Assembly (NCBI GenBank): GCA_013042995.1
Contig: JABDPB010000044.1
Coordinates: forward strand, 1 to 46,481
DNA from: Ignavibacteriaceae bacterium
GTDB lineage: Bacteria; Bacteroidota; Ignavibacteria; Ignavibacteriales; Ignavibacteriaceae
DNA: 46,481 bases
Direction: 5' to 3'
Shown piece by piece: positions 7,804-17,100 of this stretch. Within the stretch, counting starts at the first letter, position 1; each line of letters opens with the position of its first letter. The translations under genes were made by a program, and so were the position numbers. Under the pieces are notes generated by a model. That model was not told the origin of the DNA and searched no databases. It worked only from the letters and a program-made list of their open reading frames with translations.

Positions 7804-10800
7804 TTATTCACCCAACCTTTGTAAAATTTTAACAACTCCAGCACCATTGTAAGAATGATATTCCTGATCGTACATAGCTTCGGCACCTATTACGGGCAGT
7901 TGATATGTGCCCTGGTTTACTACACGAAGTAAATAAAAAAATTCTTTTGTCTTGTTCCTGCTTAAACCTGTAAAGAGCAGCAATCTGTCATCACGAATAT
8001 CCAAATACTGAACATTCATTGGATTTTTTGGAGTCCACTGTATTTCAGTTGCAGGATTAAGTCTCGGATTTTCTATTTCAAATCCTGCAGGAATTAAGTC
8101 AGAAATTACTATGTTTTGTGCGTTTCGTTCAAAACCAGTCAACTCAATTTTACATACAATCAACTCGCCTTGATAAAAACGAAAATCAGGAATTATTCTT
8201 CCGGTATTATAACTGTAAAATGATCTTCTTATCTGCAAATAAGAATCTTCTTCCTTTACTTTTTCATTCAGCTTAACACCTTCTGCACTCCAGAAATAAT
8301 AGACCTCACCAGTACCGCTCGCTTTTAATCTTACGTTAGCAGCATTCAGTTTATCATCAATTACTGTTAAATCTTTTTCTGAAAATTTATTTAATGCCTT
8401 ACCATCAACTAAAATCTCTACAGTAACATTTGCGTCAGCATTTAAGCTTGCAGCTTTTCCAAGTGCAAGAAAAGCGAATGATCTTTCCTGCGTTGAGTAC
8501 ATTCTATCAGAATTTTGAGAAAGATATTTTATCATTACCGGCACTTGCTTGTTAGTCGGATCAACTTCAAGTAAAACATTTAGCATAATTGCATTTGCAC
8601 GAATATCGGAATCAAAACTACCACCTGTTTGACGATCTGTTTTTTCAGGTTTAAAAGAATTAGGGACAATCTCATAGTAATTATTCCACCTTCCCATCAA
8701 AGCATAGGAACCAGCAAGCAAATAACGCATATCATTTGAAACAAGATGTGGTCTTGCTTTGTAATAATTCATTGTTGCAATATCTCCTTGTTTTGCAAGT
8801 GCGAGAATGTACAACGAATAAAGAATTTCTTTCTTAGCAATTTTTCTTATCGTTCTGCCTGTCCTTGAGTAGGTTACATAATCGAAAGTACTTTGTTCCT
8901 TTGCTCTTTTTGAAATGTACTTAATTACTCTGTTCATTACATTTTCAGAAACATCAAAACCTGCTTTTTGCGCTTCTAAAAGAAAATGTGCAGCGTAAAC
9001 AGTTCCCCACCAGCTTGTTTCGGTCCATCCTTGCCAGTAAGCAAAAGATCCATCGTACAATTGCATTGATTCAACTTTTCTTATTCCTTCTTTTACATAG
9101 TATGTAGGATTGGTTGTTTTGTAGAATTCTGGTGCTACAAGTTTTGCCAGGTCTTCAAAATAAATTAGCGGGAATAATCTTGAAACTGTCTGTTCAATGC
9201 AGCCGTGCGGATAGCCAACTAGATATTTTAACTGCTTGGCAAATTTAACCGCAGGAAACTTGCTAATTGTAAGCGACGTAGTTTGAGTTCCTTTTAAGAA
9301 ATTTTTTGGAATATTAATCTGCAATTCTTTACCTGCTTCAATTGTTCCGGAACCAGTTTCAACAATCAGCGGAGAGATTGGTCGAATCGCAATATCAATT
9401 TCTTCTTTTACATTTGCAAGTCCGCTTGTTTCAATAATAATTTTACCTGCACCAACTTGGGATTGTGCTACAATTCCAAACGTTACGTTTTTTGTTGAGT
9501 TAGGACTAATGGTTAAAGATTTTTTTGTTGAGGATGTAATTTTTAGCGGTCCTTCAACTTTTAAAGTCACATCCACGTTTGCAGTTTTACCTGTTGTGTT
9601 TATTACGGAAATAGGACTGACAAGTGAATCATTTACAGCAAGAAATCTTGGAATCTGCGGTTCGATTATTAAATCATCAGCAACCTTCATAAATTTTTCT
9701 GATGAACCGAAACGCGAACCTGTGTATGCAACTGCCATAAATCTAACACTACCGTTAAACTGTGGAATATTTAACGAAATAGTAACAACACCATCGGTGT
9801 TAGTTTTTTTAATTCCGCTCCAGTAAGAAAGAAGCTTAAATCTTTTCACAGAAATAGGATTTGTTCTTTTCTTTAACTGTTCTTCCATCATATCCCCACC
9901 TCCGGGTGAAGAACTTTTAGAAATAATTTCTGGAAGCAGGAGTTTATAGAGATCATAACTTTCAATAATTAACGGACGCTTAGCATACATAAATCCAAAC
10001 GGATCAGGAGTTTTGTAATCTGTTATTTGCAAAATGCCTTCATCAACTGCGGCAAGAGTAACGTATATATCTTTTTGCGCATCTGTTTTAATTGTTATTT
10101 GCTGAGTGGTGTTCGGTTTAATTTTTTCAGGAGCAGAAATGGAAACCGGAAGCTTGTTCTTCTTCTTAACAACTTTCAATGATGCAAAACCATGCCCGAC
10201 CAGAAATGGAGCTGTATTATCTGCGCTGTGTTCTTTAAACAATGTTGCTGTGACATAAACATTCGGCATAAATTCATCGCTGATTGGAACCTCCAGTTCA
10301 GCGGATTTTGAATTTACATCCAAATATTGATATGAGTGGACTTTTCCCCTTTCCAGAGTTACAAGCAGCTTGCCTGAAAACGGACAAGTAAAAAGTATTT
10401 TTGCATTTTCGCCAGGTTCGTATTCTTTTTTATCAAAAACAATTTCAACTCTCCCTTCTTTATCAACTTCAAAAGAGCCTGCCGTAGATGAGCCCCAGCC
10501 GTAAGCGTAAAATACTCTTTTCTGAAAATTTTCACTTCCCTTTTTGAAAATTCGCAGTTCATATTTACCGGACCTCTGAACAACAAAATTAAACGGCATT
10601 TCTCCACTAATCGCTACATCTTTTTCCCATTCTTCCACTTCTTTTTGCTCAGAAGCGTAGTAGTAGCGATTGCTGTTATCCCGTTTCAAAACGGTTTGCC
10701 ATTCGTAGCGTACTAGTTTTGCCTTTGCATTAAAGTTTTTAATTATTTTATCCTCGGGATTAACTGCAAGTAAATTGAATTTGATGTTATCATTTACTCC

Positions 10801-13209
10801 GTAATAATAGTCCGTGGTTTTTATCCCTACGAAATAATCCTTCGGAAACACTTCAAAACTTGCCGAGCGGGTAACGGTTCTTCCGGTTAAATCGAAAACA
10901 CTTACGTACGCTGTTCCTGTTACAACACCTCCGCTTTTTATTTCTTTTGGGATATCGTACTCAATACTGGTTTTACCCTCTGCATCCAATTGTCCATTGA
11001 GAAAAACGTTATCAATCGTTGTGTTTTTTATTGATGAGTTTGAAAAAACATACTGTGGATAATTTTTACTGTAAAACGATTTGTGATTTAATTGAATATC
11101 AACTTCATATTTTAAATCTGCAGCAGGAGCACCGAAAAGAAATTCAGCATCAACTTTAATACTTATTTTTTCACCCGGCTTGGTTTTTTCTTTGTCAGAT
11201 TTTACATTTACACGAATTTTATCCGGAACAAATTCCTCAACTTTAAATTGATAGGCTCCTATAAGCTGTTCACTTCCTGTAAAGATGCTTGCTGAATAAC
11301 TTCCTGTTTGTGCATAGTCCGGCAGCGTAAACCCAACTACAAACGATCCCTCTTTATTCAATTCATTTTTATATTCTTCAAAAACTTTTCCTGTTGGAGT
11401 GATGATTTTCGTTATTACGGGTAAATCTTTTACAATTTGAATTTGATCATTTCGAACAATTGACGAAATTTTAACTTCTTCGCCCGGACGATAAATATCT
11501 CTAGACGAGTAAGTGAATACATTAAAATCACCTGCGTACTGAGTTAATCCGCCAACGTCGAAGCGCGACGTTTCAATTCTTGTCTCTCTCAAATCAATGT
11601 AATTGAAGTCATCACCTTTTTCAACAACAATAAGACGTGGATAAAATCCTTCCGTATTCTTATTAACGTCTTTAAAAACTGCAGTACCTTTTCCATCCGT
11701 TTTAGCATTTAAAATAATTTGATTGTTTGTGGAAATGACACTCACTTCTGCTTCGGCAACTGGCTGCGCACCGCTGATGGTATTTACGAAAACATAAATT
11801 TCATCATCGGCAATTTTTGAAATAACCCCCAAATCGGAAATGGCAACCATTTTTGAATCGTTCCTCCATCGTTCTTCTTCGGAACGAACAGAAACTGTGT
11901 AAATACCTTTATACTTTTGTCCTAAAGCTTGATTAAGATTCACTGTAAAACTCTTCAGCCAGTTCTGACCTCCTTTGAGCTTTATTTTTTCCTGATAAAC
12001 TGATTTACCATAATCGCCTACATAGTAATCAGGATTGTAACCATAGTAATAATCATCGTAATAGTAATAGTAGCTGTATTGATTAAGAAAATGTAAAATG
12101 TTGTTTTTGAATACCTGTGAAACTTCAACCTGGACTTCATCAATATTCACTGCATTTACCTCAAGATTTTCTTGGCCACCAAGCATTAAATACTTACCCT
12201 TTTTATCTGCAAAGTTTATTGAAGGATTAACATTTACCATCGAAACTTCCTGTTCATATTCAAATTCAAGCTCACCGCCGTATAGTCCTGGTAATCCTTT
12301 TTTAATTTGTAATTCTACGGTCTGAACATTATCCAAATCAGTTTCAATTCTGAATGTATTTCCGCTTACTGAAAAATCTAATTTCTTTTTAGGATCAGTT
12401 GATACAAAATTTATCAATCGTTTTTCATCAACTGTCTGGGTTGTTGCAACTTCAATCCAGCCTGTACTGCCATCAAATCCGGAGGTTACATTTGTAATTG
12501 CAAGTTTAGTTATAGGTGGAAGATCAACATCAAATTCTTTTGCTTCCTTTAATCCTTCCTTCCCTAAAATTGATAGAAGATTTTCTTTTATTTTAATTGA
12601 AAAGTTCTGCTCTTTATCGTTCTGCTGCACCTCACCAAAATTAACTGCAATTACATCGGAACTTTGTTCTGATACGATTTGATAATCCGTAATTTGAGCT
12701 CCTGATCGTTTTACGTCTAAAAAATCCTTTAAAGTGCCTGGATCAACCGCATAGTTGAAATGAATATTTGCCTGCACACTCAACTTGTAATTTTGGTAAG
12801 GAATATTTGTCCAGAAAAAATCAACTTTTATTACATCGAAGTAGGGAGTGTGAAAACTGTACTCTTCAAAATCAGGAGAGAGGTTTGTATTGAATAGTAC
12901 ATTTTTATTGACGGTTACGGAATAATTTTGAATCGGCTCAAGCGGTGTATCGGGTGAAAAAACTAATGTTCTTGCAGAAGTCCATTTAAACTTACCAGCG
13001 ATTGCAGGGGAAAAAGTAGCAAACTCTTCATCAAGCCATTTATCTTGCATATCTGTAGGAGCAAGATCTTCAGAAAACTCAATTACAAAATTCGTTAGCT
13101 TCTCAACTTCACCCTTCGGTGAAAAGCTATCAATTTTTACTGTATTGGACGGACCGCAGCTAATAAAAAAAATTAAACTTAAATGAAGAAATGTAATCAG
13201 GTAACGCAT
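7804..13209 (-). CDS. Alpha-2-macroglobulin family lipoprotein (thioester type)
   Basis: About 1801 residues from the chosen start. It begins with a lipoprotein signal 'MRYLITFLHLSLIFFISC' (lipobox Cys18), so it should sit on a membrane facing the periplasm. The MG domains contain 'SSRDIYRPGEEVKISSIVRND' and 'FVPDKIRVNVKSDKEKTKPGE' regions; the bait region lies before 'LLSYWSGIKKTNTDGVVT'. The thioester motif CIEQ is intact in 'YPHGCIEQTVSRLFP' (Cys about residue 1337), so covalent trapping of proteases is expected; some bacterial homologues have lost it. The start at 13209 is preferred over the upstream in-frame ATG at 13332 because it has a GGAGG five bases upstream and gives a lipobox. The gene is slightly longer than E. 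coli YfhM. An unusual Tyr-rich run is at about residues 376-406. pbpC follows. Confidence 0.93.
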   Translation of the reverse strand: MRYLITFLHLSLIFFISCGPSNTVKIDSFSPKGEVEKLTNFVIEFSEDLAPTDMQDKWLDEEFATFSPAIAGKFKWTSARTLVFSPDTPLEPIQNYSVTVNKNVLFNTNLSPDFEEYSFHTPYFDVIKVDFFWTNIPYQNYKLSVQANIHFNYAVDPGTLKDFLDVKRSGAQITDYQIVSEQSSDVIAVNFGEVQQNDKEQNFSIKIKENLLSILGKEGLKEAKEFDVDLPPITKLAITNVTSGFDGSTGWIEVATTQTVDEKRLINFVSTDPKKKLDFSVSGNTFRIETDLDNVQTVELQIKKGLPGLYGGELEFEYEQEVSMVNVNPSINFADKKGKYLMLGGQENLEVNAVNIDEVQVEVSQVFKNNILHFLNQYSYYYYYDDYYYGYNPDYYVGDYGKSVYQEKIKLKGGQNWLKSFTVNLNQALGQKYKGIYTVSVRSEEERWRNDSKMVAISDLGVISKIADDEIYVFVNTISGAQPVAEAEVSVISTNNQIILNAKTDGKGTAVFKDVNKNTEGFYPRLIVVEKGDDFNYIDLRETRIETSRFDVGGLTQYAGDFNVFTYSSRDIYRPGEEVKISSIVRNDQIQIVKDLPVITKIITPTGKVFEEYKNELNKEGSFVVGFTLPDYAQTGSYSASIFTGSEQLIGAYQFKVEEFVPDKIRVNVKSDKEKTKPGEKISIKVDAEFLFGAPAADLKYEVDIQLNHKSFYSKNYPQYVFSNSSIKNTTIDNVFLNGQLDAEGKTSIEYDIPKEIKSGGVVTGTAYVSVFDLTGRTVTRSASFEVFPKDYFVGIKTTDYYYGVNDNIKFNLLAVNPEDKIIKNFNAKAKLVRYEWQTVLKRDNSNRYYYASEQKEVEEWEKDVAISGEMPFNFVVQRSGKYELRIFKKGSENFQKRVFYAYGWGSSTAGSFEVDKEGRVEIVFDKKEYEPGENAKILFTCPFSGKLLVTLERGKVHSYQYLDVNSKSAELEVPISDEFMPNVYVTATLFKEHSADNTAPFLVGHGFASLKVVKKKNKLPVSISAPEKIKPNTTQQITIKTDAQKDIYVTLAAVDEGILQITDYKTPDPFGFMYAKRPLIIESYDLYKLLLPEIISKSSSPGGGDMMEEQLKKRTNPISVKRFKLLSYWSGIKKTNTDGVVTISLNIPQFNGSVRFMAVAYTGSRFGSSEKFMKVADDLIIEPQIPRFLAVNDSLVSPISVINTTGKTANVDVTLKVEGPLKITSSTKKSLTISPNSTKNVTFGIVAQSQVGAGKIIIETSGLANVKEEIDIAIRPISPLIVETGSGTIEAGKELQINIPKNFLKGTQTTSLTISKFPAVKFAKQLKYLVGYPHGCIEQTVSRLFPLIYFEDLAKLVAPEFYKTTNPTYYVKEGIRKVESMQLYDGSFAYWQGWTETSWWGTVYAAHFLLEAQKAGFDVSENVMNRVIKYISKRAKEQSTFDYVTYSRTGRTIRKIAKKEILYSLYILALAKQGDIATMNYYKARPHLVSNDMRYLLAGSYALMGRWNNYYEIVPNSFKPEKTDRQTGGSFDSDIRANAIMLNVLLEVDPTNKQVPVMIKYLSQNSDRMYSTQERSFAFLALGKAASLNADANVTVEILVDGKALNKFSEKDLTVIDDKLNAANVRLKASGTGEVYYFWSAEGVKLNEKVKEEDSYLQIRRSFYSYNTGRIIPDFRFYQGELIVCKIELTGFERNAQNIVISDLIPAGFEIENPRLNPATEIQWTPKNPMNVQYLDIRDDRLLLFTGLSRNKTKEFFYLLRVVNQGTYQLPVIGAEAMYDQEYHSYNGAGVVKILQRLGE

Positions 13210-13214
13210 TCTAG

Positions 13215-13219
13215 CCTCC
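13215..13219 (-). promoter_or_regulatory. Ribosome binding site that fixes the A2M start
   Basis: GGAGG on the minus strand, separated by five bases (CTAGA) from the ATG at 13209. It decides in favour of the lipoprotein start rather than the ATG 123 bases further upstream, which lies within the hairpin region. Confidence 0.7.
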
Positions 13220-13319
13220 GGTGAAAGTACAGATAAATAATTGAGTGCAAAATATTTAATTATAGGGACATTAGGAATTAGGTTGGATTTATTTTTTACT
13301 GTCAGTTTAAAATACAAAT

Positions 13320-13347
13320 CCCCGATGGGCAACCGCCAGCATCGGGG
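13320..13347 (-). terminator. Hairpin after the 13388 lipoprotein gene
   Basis: CCCCGATG (13320-13327) pairs with CATCGGGG (13340-13347), 8 bp with a 12-nt loop, on the minus strand followed by 'ATTTGTATTTT'. It sits 41 bases after the lipoprotein stop and before the A2M start. It could be an incomplete (attenuating) terminator, so A2M may or may not have its own promoter. Confidence 0.55.
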
Positions 13348-13387
13348 TTGAAGACTTAATTATCAGATACATATTCATACAGCGCAA

Positions 13388-13942
13388 TTACCATCTGGGA
13401 GGGCTAATAAATTCAGAATCACCTTCTTCTAACCACATTGACAAAAGCTCAAGTGATTTTTCAGTGACCTTAAATCTAAAAATTAAATCAGCAGGATGGC
13501 AGCAAGCATTTCTAACAACAAATCTTTTCTCAAAAATTACCTCAGTTTCATTTACTGCTGGCAAGTCTACAGCATCTTCAAAGTACTCATTAACAGTCCA
13601 ATATCTATCACCATTCGGGCACTGTACCAATATATCAGTGTTAACGCTTACATTCAGCACAACGTAGTTTTGTGGTGCAGGTGGAATTGGATCTGAAAGA
13701 TACAATTTGTGTTCATAAATTATTTCACCACTAACCTCTGCAGTGTTTTTCATGTCAGATTCGTGAACGGGGTCATGAATTGATCCTTCCAGTTCAATTA
13801 CCTCTGAATTGATATATGTTAGGTAATCTTTACCTGTTTGGTTTGAACCGTTATCTTGAACAGGATCTGTTATATTGCCCTCCTGACAGGCAAAAAAGAA
13901 CGAAAACAGCAAAGCAGCGAGAGAGACAAATAGCGTTTTCAT
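13388..13942 (-). CDS. Predicted lipoprotein, function unknown
   Basis: 184 residues with a lipoprotein signal (MKTLFVSLAALLFSFFFAC, lipobox Cys19). The mature part contains 'NYVVLNVSVNTDILVQCPNGDRYWTV' and a vicinal 'NACCHPADLIFRF', giving three Cys that might form a disulfide after export. No family recognised. An AAAAGGAG ribosome site precedes the ATG. It lies between the HTCS regulator gene and the A2M/pbpC pair, and its upstream region carries the palindrome (14001-14020) and the phased repeats (14056-14128), so it may be the first gene controlled by the HTCS. Confidence 0.75.
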   Translation of the reverse strand: MKTLFVSLAALLFSFFFACQEGNITDPVQDNGSNQTGKDYLTYINSEVIELEGSIHDPVHESDMKNTAEVSGEIIYEHKLYLSDPIPPAPQNYVVLNVSVNTDILVQCPNGDRYWTVNEYFEDAVDLPAVNETEVIFEKRFVVRNACCHPADLIFRFKVTEKSLELLSMWLEEGDSEFISPPRW

Positions 13943-14000
13943 AGCAAGCTCCTTTTAGTTTGTTGATGTTTAGTTAATTTCAGCTTACCGAGTTTAGATT

Positions 14001-14020
14001 GTGCTGAAAATTTTCAACAC
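14001..14020. promoter_or_regulatory. 20-bp near-perfect palindrome, candidate operator
   Basis: GTGCTGAAAATTTTCAACAC: nine of ten pairs are symmetric, only the C/A pair at the fourth position from each end does not match. It lies 59-78 bases upstream of the ATG of the 13388-13942 lipoprotein gene, where a promoter would be expected. No known regulator is named. Confidence 0.45.
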
Positions 14021-14055
14021 CAATAAACAATATTTTTATGGGCAGAGCATATCAA

Positions 14056-14128
14056 CTATGTCTCAAATACTTGTAATATTTAGTAAAACTCATGCACCTA
14101 TGTCGCATTCATTTTCACTTATGTCGCA
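14056..14128. promoter_or_regulatory. Three phased direct repeats YTATGTCKCA
   Basis: CTATGTCTCA (14056-14065), CTATGTCGCA (14098-14107) and TTATGTCGCA (14119-14128). Starts are 42 and 21 bases apart, i.e. four and two helical turns, so all three face the same side of the DNA. They lie between the HTCS stop and the lipoprotein promoter region. AraC-type regulators typically bind direct repeats about 21 bases apart, and the HTCS encoded next door ends in an AraC-type DNA-binding domain. Function is inferred. Confidence 0.5.
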
Positions 14129-14185
14129 CAGCTTATTTAGGGTTAGTTTTTAAAGAAATTAGTTGAGTAGAATAGTTATAAAAAT

Positions 14186-17100
14186 TTAACTAACTAAATC
14201 GCTTGGTGGGTAACCAAATTCGGATTTAAAGCAACGACTGAAATAAGCCGGGCTCGAATATCCAACAGCATAAGAGATTTCAGAAACTGTTCCTTTTTGC
14301 TCTTCTATCAAATTTTTTGCTTTCGATAGCCTTACCAATCGTAAATATTGGCTGGGGGATCTGCCGGTTAATGCTTTAAGTTTTCTGTGAATTTGTGATC
14401 TGCTCATTCCGGCTTCTCTCCCAAACTGATCTATACTAAACTCTTCTTCTGCAATATGTAAATCTATTATGCCCATTAACTTTTGCATAAACTGGGCATC
14501 GAGCTTATTTAATTTTTTCTCCTCTCGTGCAGGAACAAATTCACCACTACTGAATTTTATTTGCAATTTTCTTCTTTGCTCTATTAAACTTTTTATTCTC
14601 ACCTGAAGCTCATTTATATCAAACGGTTTTGTAAGGTATGCATCTGCACCAATAGAAAGTCCTTCAAGCTTATCAGCTTGTTCTGATTTTGCAGTTAAGA
14701 GTATTACAGGTATGTGACTTGTTTTTGCATCATTTTTTATAGTTTTAAGTAACTCAATGCCATCAATCTTCGGCATCATAATATCACTTATTATCAAATC
14801 GGGAATAAACTTCTCAGCTTTTCTTATGCCTTGCTCTCCATTTACTGCTTCAAATACTAGGTGTTCATCAGATATTGATTCCTTAATATACTCCCTTACA
14901 TCTGCATTGTCTTCGACTACTAGTACAAAGTTTTTATCTGATTCAAGTTGTTCTTCTGTTAGTTCTTCTGCGGTATCTGTTAAGTATTCATCGTCTAAAA
15001 CATCTTCTGGAGACTTTTCCACTTCAAAGTTTTCAACTATTTCATCCACACTCAAATGATTTTTCCCAAGTGGTAATTCAATTAGAACCTCAGTCCAATC
15101 ACCTTCTTCACTATTAATGTTTATCGTTCCTTTATGAAGTTCAACCAGCTCTTTTGTTAGAGCTAATCCAATGCCAGTTCCCTCATGCTCTCGTGTGTGT
15201 GAAGTGTCTGCCTGATAAAATCTATCAAACAATTTCGGAAGGTCATTTTTATTAATTCCAATTCCGTTATCCCTAACCTTAACAATAACCGAATTGTTTT
15301 CTGATTCGATTAATTTAATAGAAATTTTTCCGCCGTCGGGTGTAAATTTAAATGCATTTGAAATAATGTTTGTAATTATTTTATGCATTTTATCCTTGTC
15401 GAAGTATACTTCGATATTTTCTTTTCCTAAGTTAATTTTAAGCGTAATATCTTTTGATTCGGCTATTGACTCAAAGCTCATTGCTATTCCTTTGACAAAA
15501 GACGAAATATTGGCCTTCAAAGCCTGAAGTTTTAATTTTCCAGATTCAAGTTTTGAAAGATCTAGCAGCTGATTGATTAAATCCAAAAGCCGGCCTGCAT
15601 TTTTTTTAATTAGTCCCGCCTGCTTAATTGAATTTTCATCTTTACACGTGGATAAAACCTTTTCAGCCGGACCAAGAATTAATGTAAGAGGCGTTCGGAA
15701 CTCGTGAGAAATATTTGCAAAAAACCTTGATTTCATATGATCAATTTCTTCGAGTTTTTCAGCATGTTTATGTTCAAGCTCCAGTTCGTTCTTCAATCTT
15801 TGTCTCTTTAAATCATATTCCCTAACTGATATAACGATTATAATAAAGATCACTCCATAAAGAGCATAAGCCCACCACGTAGCCCACCATGGATGATTGA
15901 TTAACAATCTTATAGAAGTTCCTACGTCATTCCAGATGCCATCGTTATTGGATCCTTTCACTCTAAAAATATATTCTCCAGGATTTAGATTGGTGTATGT
16001 TACATATCTCATTGTTCCATCTGTGGAAGTCCATTCTTCCTCAAAGCCCTCCATTAAATAAGCATATTTATTTTTTAGAGGGTTGCGAAAGTCTAATGCG
16101 GCAAATTCAAACGATATGATATTATCGTCATGGTCAAGCTCAATAATTTCAGTCTCTGAGATAGATTTATCTAAAATTGTTCGATTCCACAACGGATCGA
16201 ATCCAACCGAGACCGGTTTATGCAAAAGCTGGAAATTTGTAACTGCAATTTGAGGAAGATTTTTATTGTCTTTTATACTATCGGGATGAAATACATTTAA
16301 TCCGTCTGTACCACCAAAATACATATAGCCATTTTTATCTTTAAAGTAGGCCCAATTATTAAATTCAATTCCTTGTAAACCATCTTCAGTACCAAAAATT
16401 CGAACGGATTCATCTTTAATATTAAATAATGACAATCCTTTATAAGAGCTGATCCATAAATTACCACGGTTATCTTCAAGTATACCACAAATCGTATTGC
16501 TGGATAATCCATTTTCAACAGTATACTTTTTAAAGATTTTTTTATCAACATCGAATCTGTTTAATCCGTCATTTGTTCCAATCCATAATATACCGGATTT
16601 ATCTTCATGTATAACTGAAACTTCATTGTGACTCAGACTATTGTAAGTGTTAGGTTCATTTCTAAAATAAATAAACTCATTCTTTTGCTTATCCATCATT
16701 ATCAATCCATCTCCCCATGTGCCAATCCATAAATTGCCATTTTCGTCTTCACAAAAATCAAAAATAAGTTCCTTACTTATACTTTTAGGATTGTTAGAAT
16801 TATGCTGAAAGTGGGTAACACCTTTTTGTTCATTTGATATTTTATCAAGTCCTCCGCCAGCAACACCAATCCATAAATTACCTCTGCTATCGCAAAAAAT
16901 CTGGGAAATGCGATTTTTACAAATTGTAGTTGAATCTTTAGGATCGTGTTTGAAGTTTTTAAAGACATTGGATTTCCGGTTAAACAAACTCAATCCTCCT
17001 TCACCTCCAAGCCACAGATTTTTTTGTTTGTCTTCACAAATAGTATAGATTGTACTACTGGAAATACTATTGGGATCTTTCGGATTATGAAAATAATGCT

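Noticed and set aside
9509..9826. 105-codon plus-strand open frame opposite the A2M gene
   Set aside because: Lies fully inside the A2M coding sequence on the other strand, has no ribosome site or recognisable domain; a shadow of the real gene.
13207..13332. Longer A2M start at 13332
   Set aside because: The 41 extra residues would come before the lipoprotein signal, and the strong GGAGG site favours 13209; the upstream ATG overlaps the hairpin.
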